Of a stretch of DNA of 60,502 nucleotides, positions 46,796 to 58,154 are shown piece by piece. The DNA lies in the NCBI GenBank assembly GCA_000697665.1, contig KL197722.1, forward strand, positions 619,838 through 680,339, given 5' to 3'. A model generated the notes under the pieces. It was not told the DNA's origin. It ran no database searches and saw only the letters and a list, made by a program, of their open reading frames with translations. Both the position numbers and the translations under genes were made by a program. Numbering within the stretch: the first letter of the stretch is position 1; the number at the start of each line of letters is the position of its first letter. The stretch comes from Jaapia argillacea MUCL 33604 (taxonomy: Eukaryota > Basidiomycota > Agaricomycetes > Jaapiales > Jaapiaceae).

Positions 46796-47008
46796 ATAAT
46801 TGCACGTCTCTGCAAGCCTTGTTGAGTCAATGAGCAATATCAATAAAGATTGATATTGTAAATAAAGCTGAGAACTACTAAGGGTAATGGCGAGCAGTAA
46901 GGTGAGAGTCTCTACAGTAATGAGAGTTAATTAGTCATCATCAATGATAATGAGTGGAATGTTCGAGTGCTCCCCCGCCCCCTGCAATGCAATCCCAGCA
47001 CCATGCTC

Positions 47009-47640
47009 TCACTTCACAGACACTTTCCCCTTTCCCTTGCTCATCCTCTTCACAAGCCTCTCATAGTACTCCTTACCATCACCAGATTCATCCTCTTGGT
47101 GTATGACCATGCCATATTGAGTGCTGAGTCAGATGAGCTCCACAGCCTTGGTATATGAGATGTTGCCAAGATCAAGTTGAGTGAGTCGAACAGCGACCTC
47201 TGGAAGGAGAACATGCTGCAAGAAGGTCATGTATGGAATGTTGCAAATGGTGACACAAGGGACAGGAGATAAGGCCTGGAGAACCCAGCTGATGATCTGG
47301 GCACCCTTCTTGCTGAAACTGGGTGAGAGAGATGAGCCTGAGCCATGTAACATAGAAAAACACATACTATCTGACTGCACAGGATCACATTGAATTGTAT
47401 TCACCTTGCACACCATGAGCCTTTACCCCAATTTTCTCACATTGCTGAATGAGTTCATTAAAAAATGAGCTGTCGGTGGGTGAATGCCACAGGCAATCAA
47501 GATCAGGTTTTAGGACCTCAACACAAGAGCCAAGAACTGAGAAGTCAACAACAGTAGGCCATTTGCCATCAGGAGGCTGAGATTCAAGGAGAGCTTCAGC
47601 TTTGTGGCAGGAACAGTGATCACCACACATGATCCACAAT
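47009..47640 (-). pseudogene. KDZ-associated cargo gene, 3' segment
   Basis: Continues in phase from 49955 once the inserted element is left out: FI-LWIMCGDHCSCHKAEALL, PTVVDFSVLGSCVEVLKPDL, SSFFNELIQQCEKIGVKAHG. After a short gap (probable intron about 47320-47390) it reads KKGAQIISWVLQALSPVPC, ICNIPYMTFLQHVLLPEV, LDLGNISYTKAVELI, one in-frame TGA, then EYYERLVKRMSKGKGK and the true stop at 47009-47011. Tail to tail with the KDZ gene. No domain recognised; the text recalls conserved hypothetical agaric proteins. Confidence 0.65.
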
Positions 47641-47642
47641 AT

Positions 47643-49954
47643 CAGGAAAAACCTCCCACCCTAATTAGACCTAATTATATCTAAATAGCTCTGATAAGCC
47701 CCAATTAGCAAGATAAATTGATTAGATCTAAGTAGGTAGGTTCCCTACTAATTGTCAACAATTAGCTGGCTTAGTTAGCTTAGACACAGATAAGCTGACA
47801 ATTATTCTTTGTTTCTTGCAGGTAATTACTCAATAAATCATACAAAGCACACAAGAGGAATCAAAGTAGCTCTCATTGTAAAGTGTAGCTAATACAAAGG
47901 GAGTAAAGAGTCTGTTATGGAGTCACCAAACCTGAGCTTCAATCCAACCAAACCCTAACTACAAACCAAACAATTGTGATCCCAACAACGTGGCGGAGGC
48001 AGCATGGGTATGGTGTTGGGGACTACATGGTAGAATGGAGTATCAGTCAACAAAGTAATACCAAATGAGATACAGAAACTTACACAAATCAGCTAAGAGC
48101 CCAATTCAACTTGGGATTGAACACACCTACAATGGGATGAAGATTAGCATGATCCCATGGCAAACAAGGCTGGCACTTACCAGGTATGGTTGCCGTGTTG
48201 ACTCAGCAGGTGGTTGAGGGGATGGCAGTAATGTGGCAGAATAGGGGTAGGCTCTGACAACAATGAGGAGCACATTATAATAGGTCTGAGAAAATGGGGG
48301 GGCACCAACATACCAGAGACAGCACTCTAACCCAAGCCAAATCCCATGGTAGTCATCACCCTGCAGACCACCAGGGCGTACCTTGCATGTACAGCAAGGG
48401 AAAGACACAGTTAGAGGAGGAATAAAGTACTGACGCAAGGGAACTCACATACTAGGGTGCATAGGGATAAGAAAAGATGGGGAAATGAGCTGCTGCTCAG
48501 ACTGGAGATCTCCTGCTGGCCGCCTGTTATGTTCAATGTTACCTGAATGCACAATGAGACGGGGCAGGTATACACAGATGAACTAAAAAGACTCTCTTAC
48601 ATAGTGCTACATTGCACTTGTGATTGGGTTGAAGACATGGGTGAGGGGGTTGGATAGTCCCAACACAGAGGTAAGGGGATTGGCAAAGGTATCATTATCG
48701 ACAAGGGGGAGATGGCATTGTTGTTGACAACAATGCAGCAAGGGGAGATGTGGTGAGAAAGTGAGCTGGCAAAAGCTCCCAACACTCAACCAACCAAATT
48801 CAAGCTCCACTTCATTCTCGTGACTTGGTGAATTTGCGTGCTTGCTCAGCCATTCGCAGCACTGGATATGGTATACCCCACATTTGATATGCACTCCCTG
48901 AGGCTCTCTGGGGATCCAACCCTGCATGCTGAATTCTTTGCTACTACAAATGAACATCACTTGCACCCCTTTATTGTTTGCCATCTGGACTCCCTCATGA
49001 AAGATTTTGCTGGTCCTGGTCCCTACCTGACATACACCCTACCCCCTTGTCCTTCAGAACGGCTGAGTCAGTGGTCTGAATTGAATGCCATCTCGATACC
49101 ATACCCATTCAGAAGTCACCACCCAAGCCCATTCAGAACCTGTTCCCCCTTTCCTGTCAAGATCACCTACAAACCTCAACACACCACAGACCTTCTCACT
49201 GCCATTGCCTCCCACACCACCTAATGGTCAAGAGATCCATATCACCCATGGTCGCTATACCTGTCTGGTGATGATGGCCAACCAACACTGCAGAACTCAA
49301 GCTCCAGTCAGAGGTCCCAAAAGCCTACCCAAAACCCAAGATTGGTTGGGAAGCATTTGCTTTGCTGAACTGGTGGTTTGGTAGTGCTATTGCTGTCTGG
49401 TGTCTGATTTCTTTATTGCTGCTGGTGATGCCGTTGCCTCTCATCAACTTCTCAGTGTTCTTGCATCCTCATCTCAATTTTCTATCTTCTCTCTCAGATT
49501 TACCCCTATCTGGTGTTCTGGCAGTCTCAACAACAGTTATTGGGCAATATTAATGGCTTGCTGTATATTGGACTGTTATCATTCGCTGGCACTTCACTGG
49601 CATCCTTCCTGCACATTATTATATCTTTTTGTCTTTCATTTGTTGTTTTGTTTTCATATTCCCTCTCCTTGTCTGTCACTACAGAGCTCCTCTCACAACA
49701 CCGTTGGATCTTGTATACTACCAACACTATTATGTCTTTTTCCAGACTTACATAGATTGTTTTTAGATGACTACCTACAATATTGGCCTGGATATGCACC
49801 CTTTCTATGTGTATCCATCTGTAGATAGTCACCTTAGCTGAACATGGTCTCCGAAAGTTTTGATTAGTTAGAATTAGGCACAAGAGCACCTTTAGCTGGC
49901 ATTTAGGACTAATGGAACCTAATTACTTTAGGTTAGTGCAGGAGGTTTTTCCTG
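47643..49954. mobile_element. 2.3-kb TIR DNA element inside the cargo gene
   Basis: Ends are inverted CAGGAAAAACCTCC (14 bp perfect, weaker pairing beyond), flanked by AT on both sides (47641-47642, 49955-49956). Both ends are AT-rich with many TTAG/CTAA words, like subterminal transposase-binding repeats. Excising 47641-49954 restores the phase of the cargo ORF. Inside, only a minus-strand protein-like fragment was found (see 48790-48990). Class uncertain; 2-bp AT may be the target duplication. Confidence 0.78.
48790..48990 (-). pseudogene. Protein-coding fragment within the 2.3-kb element
   Basis: The minus strand reads NKGVQVMFICSSKEF, GWIPREPQGVHIKCGVYHI and CEWLSKHANSPSHENEVELE in one frame. 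It is rich in His and Cys and looks like genuine coding text, perhaps a zinc-binding N terminus of a transposon protein. No continuation was identified. Confidence 0.4.
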
Positions 49955-50381
49955 ATGAAAGAGGTACACTTTTTCTTTGCCTTCCGAGCCTCTTGTTGCA
50001 TACAGTTATCGAGAGCATGGCACATCACAAGTAGCTGTATGGAGGGATTGGATGGCCATGGTTTAGGGCAATAGCAGCACTGAGATGAATCCATTGCCGA
50101 GGGGCCACCATCATCCAACAGTTGCATCACCCTTCCTGAGGTGTGAGCATCCTGTGATTTCTCCACTGCATTAACAAAGTTCTGCCACTCCCCTTCCTTA
50201 CTGGTCCCAGCTGCAATTGCTTGGTGTCTCTGCTCATCTGTTGCATCCCTCCAGATCCTTGAGTGTCAATTCCAACAGGTCTTCTTATATCTGCCCATAC
50301 CCAGAAATCCAACTTCAAACCTATGTGCAAGAGTACCCACTGTCGTCTCCATAGCCTCAAAACCATCAGACATGAAACATG
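49955..50381 (-). pseudogene. KDZ-associated cargo gene, middle segment
   Basis: Open in one frame except one TGA (after GRYKKTCWN): CFMSDGFEAMETTVGTLAHR, FEVGFLGMGRYKKTCWN, HQAIAAGTSKEGEWQNF, a Cys cluster (CCYCPKPWPS..VMCHALDNCMQQEARKAKKKC). It is cut upstream by the LTR retrotransposon (TSD 50382-50386) and downstream by the TIR element. Both cuts are phase-neutral once the insertions are left out. Confidence 0.65.
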
Positions 50382-50386
50382 TATAT

Positions 50387-51063
50387 TGTTAAGAATCACA
50401 CCGCGCTATGCCTATTTTCATTTTTCTTGTTATCTCGACACTCCTCATGGATATCTGATCCTTCCATATATGGAATTGTCAAGCACTACGATCATATTCC
50501 TCCAGTTCACAAGGGATGGGTTCATATCCCTTCGACATCCCTTCGACACATCCTCATTCCTGCACACCCAACCTCTAGTGCATTATCCTTCATCTTTGTC
50601 ACTCTGACTCCTTGTCACCTTGTCACTCCACCTTCCAGTACGACCCAGGCCATGTACTACAGACCCCTATGTCTCTGACTCACAGATCAGACCATCGACT
50701 GCAGACTATGGACTACAGACCCCTAACTATGGACTCCTATCCTTCTGACTCACTTCGACTCATGCTTACTACTGTCTTACTACTGTCTTACTCATCGCTG
50801 CTATGGACTATGGACTGTGCTTCATCCTAGTATATATACTTCCCTGTATTTGCTAGTATTCCCCATCTTGTTCACTTTGTCAATATAGATTGTTATCTTT
50901 ATTCACATCATCTCAACTTGATCTCCATCTGATCATCTGTCTGGAAACCTCTGATAGTCTCTCATCCTCTCGTTGTTCTACTTCTGGAAGCTGTAGCCTA
51001 GGTATCATCAGAGAAGTATCCAAGTCTTACATCGTATACTTTGTTGAAGTAACGATCTTAACA
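50387..51063 (+). repeat. 5' LTR
   Basis: 677 bp, TG..CA ends within the inverted TGTTAAGA/TCTTAACA. TATA-like CTAGTATATATACTTCC near 50828-50844. No TGG-type tRNA primer site follows; the next bases are CTTGAACAAGATC, so self-priming of the Tf1/sushi kind is possible but unproven. Confidence 0.93.
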
Positions 51064-51189
51064 CTTGAACAAGATCTACCTTCTATCTACCCTACAGCTT
51101 TTGTCTAGCCACCTCTACTCAGGTTCGCCCGAACCAAGTACCACGACCACAGGACACTATCATCACTTTCCCACTTTAAATCAATCATC

Positions 51190-52015
51190 ATGACATCCGA
51201 TGAAGCACCCTTGTCTCACATGGCACTCGAGCTCGAAATAGCAGAAACCCTCATAGGATTACAATGACTCAGGGATCCAATGCCACCCACTGTAGAACTC
51301 CACCACCCACGACTACATCTTCATCCAACATTCTACAGTTCGATCCACAACCCCACACCCCCACAGCCGCTCAATGATCAGGATCTTTTTTCTGAATTCT
51401 TGAATCTGGACTTGTGTACTATACCAAGTCCAGACAGGCTATATCAACAGGAGCAAGGATCATCTCCAACACCCCTAGATCCTCAGGTTAGGGTTAAACT
51501 CTCTTTGCCTAAAATGGATCAAAGTCAGGTTAGGGTAACCACACCTATCCTGAATTCTGCACCGCCACCACCAGACACTAGCCTACCCGATGCTAGTACA
51601 TTGGAAATCATTTCAGAATCACCATTCGTATCCAGGACCAATATTCTGAATTGGGGGGACAACCCAATTTACAACCCAGGGGAACCTTGGTTCCCAAGAC
51701 CAATTCATCATCCAGAATCATTGTTACCTCCTCATCAAAGAATCTCCACAAATCTCTGACCTCTTACAGAAAGAGAACGACAATACCTCTGACATAATCA
51801 TGGATGTTTTAGTTGTCAACAAATAGGGCATCTCAGTCATCAATGTCCTAACCGAACCATCGATCACAGAACTCGAAACGCTCGCATCAGAAGAGACATG
51901 CAGCCTTGTTCTAATTTGGATCGCATTCGATATCTCATCCAACAAATACCAGAGGAGGAGATGGGAGAAGCACACATGGCAATTCGAGATGAATTTGCCA
52001 ATCTGGGTTTTTAGA
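51190..52015 (+). pseudogene. gag remnant with zinc knuckle
   Basis: Starts at ATG 51190 (MTSDEAPLSHMALELEIAET). One frame runs through TGA stops at 51265, 51757 and 51790 to a TAG near 52012. A CCHC zinc knuckle (C-x2-C-x4-H-x4-C: CFSCQQIGHLSHQC) lies at 51805-51846. A T-run near 52005-52010 appears one base short, shifting the frame into the protease part. gag would form the particle and bind the RNA. Confidence 0.8.
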
Positions 52016-52568
52016 TCGTCCTTGGTCGACAGCAGATCAGAGGACAAAGAACAGTCCTTCCTATAACAGATTTGCAATCTTGGATAACGATATCCCAGAT
52101 GAAATATCTGTCTCCACACTCAAGAAAAATGGCATACCATCATTACACCTAGAAGTGGAGTTGATAGGAAGGAACAGAAGAGCTGTAACCAAAGTCCTAT
52201 TGGACAGTGGGGCCACCGGAAATCTGATCAACAGGACATTGGTGAAAAAGCATCGAATCACCACTCATGAACTCGTCTCCCCCATTCCTGTTCGAAATGT
52301 CGACGATACTGAAAACAAAGGGGGAGAAATCAAGAATTATGTGGAACTTGACTTGGAAATCAAGGGGCCACATAATACATCGCACTGGGAAAGCAATCGG
52401 TTTTATGTCACAAACATTGGAGATGACAACATAATTCTAGGAACCGATTGGCTTCATGAACACAATCCAGAAGTTGAATGGCAGGACTATAATCTCAAGT
52501 TTACTCGTTGTCCAAATACCTGCCAAATCAGAGGGCCAGGTGTTGTTCATGCCAAACCATTGGATTGA
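52016..52568 (+). pseudogene. Retropepsin-like protease segment
   Basis: The frame reads FAILDNDIPDEISVSTL.., with the aspartic-protease signature LLDSGATGNLI (about 52197-52230) and NIILGTDWLHEHNP (about 52430-52470). It ends in TGA 52566-52568. The catalytic Asp-Ser-Gly is present. Confidence 0.82.
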
Positions 52569-52688
52569 CTGGCTACTACATTTTGACAGACAGAACTCCC
52601 AGCTGAACATAACATCACGTCCTCCTCCAGCCAAAATAACAAGACCGCTCACTCGTCACAACCCTCTTGGAAACTACTGCCCAAATAC

Positions 52689-54407
52689 ATGCGAGCTCAA
52701 GCAAAAGGACAAAGAATGGCATTACCGAAGGAACTTTGGACTATTGACAGTCCACCTGACCCACTGGATTCTATCGCGGATAGATGGAATCATAATGGAA
52801 TTTGTGCATACCAGGTTCTCATTGGAGAATCAGATCCAGAGGAATCATTCCTCACCAAACCCTACACACCCTTGATGGAACAAGGGAAGGAAGCAATACC
52901 CGCATGCAAAATTAACAGAGTACAGGTACGAGCTCATGGAAATAAATCAATCAAGTTGGCCAAAAAGGAGGCCAAGGGGCAGAAAGAGAAGACATTCGAA
53001 GAAATGGTACCTTCCGAATATAGGAAATATCGGAAGGTCTTCAAAAAGAAAGCATCAGAATGATTTCCCAAAGCAAGACCATGGGATCACGTGATCGAGC
53101 TCAAGGAAGACTGGAAACCCAAGAACTGCAAAAATTATTTGTTATCTCCAGCAGAACAGAAAGAGCTTGACTCCTTCCTAGAGGAACAACTTTGCAAAGG
53201 GTATATCAGACCCTCCAAGTCCCCGATATCATCACCCTTCTTCTTCGTCGACAAGAAGGATGGGAAGCTCTGCCCCACTCAGGACTACCGATATCTGAAC
53301 TCACAGACTATCAAAAACAACTACCTGATTCCCCTCATCTCTGAATTAATCGATAAACTTAAAGATGCCAAGGTTTATTTGAAACTCGACCTACAATGGG
53401 GGTATAACAATGTTCAAATCAAGGATGGAGATCAGTGGAAGGCTGCATTCAAGACTAGTTGGGGGTTATTCAAACCCATGGTCATGTTCTTCAGACTCAC
53501 CAATTCACTGGCTACCTTCCAAACCATGATGAACGAACTATTCAAAGACCTCATTGACCGTGGGGTAGTCGTCATTTATTTGGATGATATCCTCATCTTC
53601 ATGCAAAATCTGGAGGAACATCAGAAAATCATGCATGAAGTCATGCATATCCTGGAGGAAAATGATCTATTCCTCAAACCAGAGAAATGCACCTTTGAGA
53701 CATCTAAGATCGAATATCTTGGATTGGTGGTTTCTCACAATCTCGTCAAAATGGATCCAGTCAAAGTCACCAGCATTACTGAATGGCCTATTCCGCGAAC
53801 CGTCAAAGAGGTTCAATCCTTTATAGGCTTCTGCAATTTTTACCGACATTTTATTCGTGACTTCTCCAAAATAGCACGACTGCTATTTGAACTCATGAAG
53901 AAAGATCACTCATGGAATTGGACAGACCAATGCCAATCAGCTTTCGAAGCACTTAAAATTGCATTCACCTCATCACCCACTCTTGTCATGCCAGACCCCA
54001 CCAAGAAATTCCAGATCAAATGCAACACTTCCAACTATGTGACAGGGGCAGTTCTGACACAACTGGAGGATGATGGCAAATACCATCCAGTTGCTTATAT
54101 CTCGAAGTCTCTGTCAGATGCAGAGCGAAACTACGACATCTACGATAAAGAGCTACTAGCAGTCATCTGAGCTCTCAATACATGGCGACATTATTTGGAA
54201 GGATGCAGTCAAGAAATCACGATTTATACCAACCACCGTAATTTGGAATATTTCATGACTGCCCAAAAACTCAGTCAGCAACAAGCTCGATGGGCCCAAT
54301 TCCTCACTCAGTTCAATTTCCAGCTAGTCCACAAGGCCGGGAAGAAAAATAAATCTGATGGTCTCTTGAGACAATTCAACCATAGAGGGGGTAGAAACCA
54401 ACAATAA
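52689..54407 (+). pseudogene. Reverse transcriptase - RNase H segment
   Basis: The linker (MVPSEYRKYRKVF) leads over TGA 53061 into the RT: GYIRPSKSPISSPFFFVDKK, LDLQWGYNNVQIKDGDQWK, catalytic YLDD (53577-53588), EYLGLVVS, and connection to RNase H (FQIKCNTSNYVTGAVLTQ, NYDIYDKELLAVI). TGA 54168 interrupts before TWRHYLEG, then IYTNHRNLEYFM continues. Both TGAs sit at expected Arg positions. Five Gs at 54387-54391, one too many, shift the frame before the integrase part. Confidence 0.9.
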
Positions 54408-55920
54408 AGACCGAATCCTTTTAGGACCCCAACTTTTCCAATCGTCATCTACACCTTTTTCACCTTCCATTGACGCCAAAGCACTATTTTGTGTATGTCT
54501 GACCAGTCGAGGGGTAGCAAATACAGGAGTCCCCTCAGTCACCAAGCAAATCAGGGTGCAAGTCAAATCAATCATACTTTGCACCACCACTGATATCTTG
54601 TCCACAACCCCTACAGAAGAAATCACGACTATCTCAGGAGACAATACACTGCGAAAGAAAATTCAACAGAGCACGGAATTTGATGATACGGTTGCAGCTG
54701 CATTAAAAATCATCAAAAATCAAGGACCACGATCACTTAGCAAAGGACTTGAAGAATGGAACCTAGAAGATGGATTAATTCTCTTTCGAGGAAAGATCTA
54801 TGTTCCAAAAAATCATGATCTACAATGCGAAGTGGTCAAATCATGTCATGACCCTCCGATTAGAGGACACCCAGGGAGATACAAGACATTGGAGATTGTT
54901 CAAAGAGACTACTGGTGGCCAGGAATGTCTGTCTTCGTATGAGATTATGTTGATGGATGTGCCACATGCCAATCTATCAAACCCAATACATCTCCAACCT
55001 CTGAACCACTCCACCCGACAGAAATTCCTGAACAACCATTTGGAACAGTCTCTAATGACTTCATCACGGGATTACCAGAAGCTGATGGATATGACACCAT
55101 CCACATTTGTGCAGATAAAACTACCAAGACAGTTATTATCACACCATGTGTCAAAACTATTGATGCCGATGGAACAGCAGAAGTCTTAGGAAACAATGCA
55201 TTTCGACGCTATGGATTTCCAGACAAAATTATATCAGATCGAGGACCTCAGTTCACATCAGCAGTCCTCAAAACATTATTCGATCGATTTGGCATCCGAG
55301 CTGCCCTCAGTACAAGTTTCCACCCAGCAACCAATGGAGGAACGGAACAAGTCAACCAGGAATTAGAGACATTCCTTTGCGCATACTGCAATCAGAATCA
55401 GAGCAATTGGCCATCACTTTTGCCAATTGCAGAACTCATGCACAATACCAGAGTGCATTCCATGACAAAGAAAACCCCATTCGAACTCATGCATGGCTTT
55501 GAAGCCAAAACCGTACCATCACTCCGATCCACACCAAATGTACCCCAAGCTGATCTATGTTTGGAAGAACTCAAGAGAGCTAGAGAAGAAGCCAATGCCT
55601 GTCTACACATTGCAGCAGAGGCTATGAAAGCTTAAAATGATAAATATGGGGAGAAGGGACCTGAATTCAAAGAAGGAGATTTTGTGTGGTTGGAAGGAAA
55701 GAATGTCAAAACAGAATATCCTTCAGCCAAACTTTCGCCTAAACGACATGGCCCCTTCAAAATCGAGAAAATCATCAGTCCAGGCACACTTTGACTCAAG
55801 TTACCCAAGAAGTGGTGCATCCATCCAGTATTTCACGCAGGACTCCTCACACCTTACATCGAGACCAATGCTCATGGACCCAACTTGGAATGACCACTTC
55901 CAGATCTAGTAGAAGGAGAA
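54393..55920 (+). pseudogene. Integrase segment
   Basis: Frame from NNKDRILLGPQLF. It has an HHCC-type zinc site (HDPPIRGHPGRYKT..CATC), catalytic Asp (NDFITGLPEADGY), second Asp (IISDRGPQFTS) and Glu (TNGGTEQVNQELE). Stops: TGA 54940, TAA 55633, TGA 55792, TGA 55891. The strand-transfer enzyme would be inactive. Confidence 0.88.
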
Positions 55921-57207
55921 GAGGAATTTACAGTCAAAGAAATCATTGCATCCAAGTACACAAATCAGAAGACCAAAAAGAACGTCAAATATTTGGTCAA
56001 ATGGAAAGGATACCCAGACTCCAACAATACTTGGGAACCAATTGGGAACCTTAGGAATTCACAAGAATACATTGAAGAATTCCACAAGAAAAACCCCACT
56101 GCACCCAAACCTCCATCCATCATGATAGTGGCACTCAAGATCCCAGAAGAAACTTGGACTCGTTTACAGATCAAACGAGACTTTATTCTGGCCGCTCGAC
56201 AATCGCATCCCACTAGTCCTGAATTCATGTCACAAAAGCCAGACCCAAAGGTCGTAAGGGCTTGTCTTGCAAAAGCTGTCTTCACGCACACTATGAAGAT
56301 GCATCAAGAACAACAAGAGAAAAGAAAATCTGCATTGGCAGAACTTGCAGAACTCAAACGACAGTATCGTTTGAATCACCCTTCAGGGGCAGTCATCCAA
56401 AAAGTCCAAGAAAACATCACCTTGGCCAAACCCACCCGACAATATCGTATAGATCATCTTAATAATCCTCGCATTCGAGCATGGAGAATAACTCAAGGAA
56501 AGGCCCTTTTGGTCAAAATGCAACAAGAATATCGCTCGAAACATTGTAACCAAGGATTAAAGATTTCAAGTATTCAGGCGAAATCTTCCTCTGTCAAATC
56601 GTTTCAGTCATCTTCAACGACCACCTCTCGCACAACCAAAATATCTGCACCCATTTCATCAGTCATTCAGCATCATGTCTCCTTGCTACCTCTCAACCCC
56701 TCATTCGACAATCCAAATGAACGACTCCGAAGGAAATGTCAAGTTATTTGGGACATTCCTATTAAATCATTCAGTTATGACCCTCTGGCATGGGTTCTTC
56801 CTCGGTATCCCACCAAAATACTTGTTCCCGACCTCTGGACTACATCCGACTTCATGCTCTCGATACTTCGATATCAACTTCTGATATCTCGACCTCACGA
56901 TATGAGTTCTTCCTCAGTATCTCATCAAAAATACTTGATTCCAGTTTCTGACCAACATTCAACACTTGAAATACTTGGTTTAAGAAATCATTTTACAGGT
57001 TTTCTCGATAAAACCAACCCATCTGATTATCAACATTCTCGTTCCCTCCAATCCCTATATTTTGGGATTATGCTCACTTCAGTTCAATTTACTGGAGTAG
57101 ATGGTCCATCCTGTGTTCTATACACAGCTGTCAAGTTTTACTCGTCATCTCGATCCTCAAAATCTCCAGAAACACCCCTAGTGTTTATGGAAAAACACTT
57201 ACCTTAG
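55921..57207 (+). CDS. Chromodomain plus long C-terminal extension
   Basis: Same frame as the integrase, open from after TGA 55891 to TAG 57205-57207. A chromodomain lies at about 55921-56085 (EFTVKEIIASKY, VKYLVKWKGYPDSNNTWEP), the chromatin-targeting module of chromoviruses. It is followed by about 370 further codons: a basic helical part (MHQEQQEKRKSALAELAELK; LNHPSGAVIQKVQ) and a Ser-rich and hydrophobic part. The lack of stops over more than 400 codons contrasts with the rest of the element. Function of the extension unknown. Confidence 0.7.
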   Translation, partial: EEFTVKEIIASKYTNQKTKKNVKYLVKWKGYPDSNNTWEPIGNLRNSQEYIEEFHKKNPTAPKPPSIMIVALKIPEETWTRLQIKRDFILAARQSHPTSPEFMSQKPDPKVVRACLAKAVFTHTMKMHQEQQEKRKSALAELAELKRQYRLNHPSGAVIQKVQENITLAKPTRQYRIDHLNNPRIRAWRITQGKALLVKMQQEYRSKHCNQGLKISSIQAKSSSVKSFQSSSTTTSRTTKISAPISSVIQHHVSLLPLNPSFDNPNERLRRKCQVIWDIPIKSFSYDPLAWVLPRYPTKILVPDLWTTSDFMLSILRYQLLISRPHDMSSSSVSHQKYLIPVSDQHSTLEILGLRNHFTGFLDKTNPSDYQHSRSLQSLYFGIMLTSVQFTGVDGPSCVLYTAVKFYSSSRSSKSPETPLVFMEKHLP

Positions 57208-57218
57208 AAAGGGGATAG
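57205..57218 (+). promoter_or_regulatory. Polypurine tract
   Basis: AGAAAGGGGATAG lies immediately before the 3' LTR, the expected plus-strand primer site for reverse transcription. Confidence 0.85.
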
Positions 57219-58154
57219 TGTTAAGAATCACACTGCGCTATGCCTATTTTCATTTTTCTTGTTATCTCAACACTCCTCGTGGATATCTGATCCTTCCATA
57301 TATGGGATCATCAAGCACTACGATCATATTCCTCCAGTTCACAAGGGACAGGTTCATATCCCTTCAACATCCCTTTGACGCATCCTCATTCCTGCACACC
57401 CAACCTCTAGTGCATTATCCTTCATCTTCATCACTCTGACTCCTTGTCACCTTGTCACTCCACCTTCCAGTATGACCTGGGCCATGTACTACAGACCCCT
57501 ATGTCTCTGACTCACAGATCAAACCATCGACTGCAGACTACAGACTATGGACCCCTAACTACGGACTCCTATCCTTCTGACTCACTTCGACTCATGCTTA
57601 CTACTGTCTTACTACTGTCTTACTCATCGCTGCTACGGACTACGGACTGTGCTTCATCCTAGTATATATACTTCTGTAAAACACTCAATGAATCATTCCT
57701 AAGTCACGCAGTAGAACTGTAACCTGTCTTATATCAATAAGCCAGAATGTATACTAGAGCGACAAGAGAGAACAATAGAGAGTGAGTGAGACTGTAGACA
57801 ACGCAGTGTGTAAGACAATCTGGGGAATTGAGAGTGTGCCAACATGCATGAACGAGAATGGAACCAAACAAGACCAAGCTTCAGCCACAACTTCAGCCAC
57901 CTTCCTAAACCGGATCCCAATCCTTACAACTTCCCTGTATTTGCTAGTATTCCCCATCTTGTTCACTTTGTCAATATAGATTGTTATCTTTATTCACATC
58001 ATCTCAACTTGATCTCCATCTGATCATCTGTCTGGAAACCTCTGATAGTCTCTCATCCTCTCGTTGTTCTACTTCTGGAAGCTGTAGCCTAGGTATCATC
58101 AGAGAAGTATCCAAGTCTTACATCGTATACTTTGTTGAAGTAACAATCTTAACA
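57219..58154 (+). repeat. 3' LTR, with nested insertion
   Basis: 936 bp; equals the 5' LTR plus a 254-bp solo LTR and a 5-bp duplication (57675-57933), placed just after the TATA-like stretch. Confidence 0.93.
57675..57928. mobile_element. 254-bp solo LTR nested in the 3' LTR
   Basis: Begins TGTAAAACACTC and ends CCTTACA. It is flanked by the perfect 5-bp direct repeat ACTTC (57670-57674, 57929-57933). The 5' LTR has the empty site (ATACTTCCCTG). Unrelated to the host LTR. No internal ORF. Confidence 0.9.

Larger units (their letters stand above)
50387..58154 (+). mobile_element. Ty3/gypsy chromovirus (fungal LTR retrotransposon), degenerate
   Basis: 7.77-kb element with LTRs beginning TGTTAAGA and ending TCTTAACA, flanked by the 5-bp target duplication TATAT (50382-50386, 58155-58159). 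Order gag, PR, RT-RH, IN, chromodomain identifies a chromovirus. It carries eight in-frame TGA stops, one TAA and at least two frameshifts, so it is not autonomous. Over the first about 180 nt the LTRs differ almost only by transitions. It sits inside the minus-strand cargo gene. Confidence 0.93.

Noticed and set aside
48838-49224. Plus-strand 128-codon ORF
   Set aside because: It is antisense to the more protein-like minus-strand fragment and has no motif.
50387-51063. tRNA primer-binding site after the 5' LTR
   Set aside because: No TGG-type complement is present right after the LTR; left unassigned.
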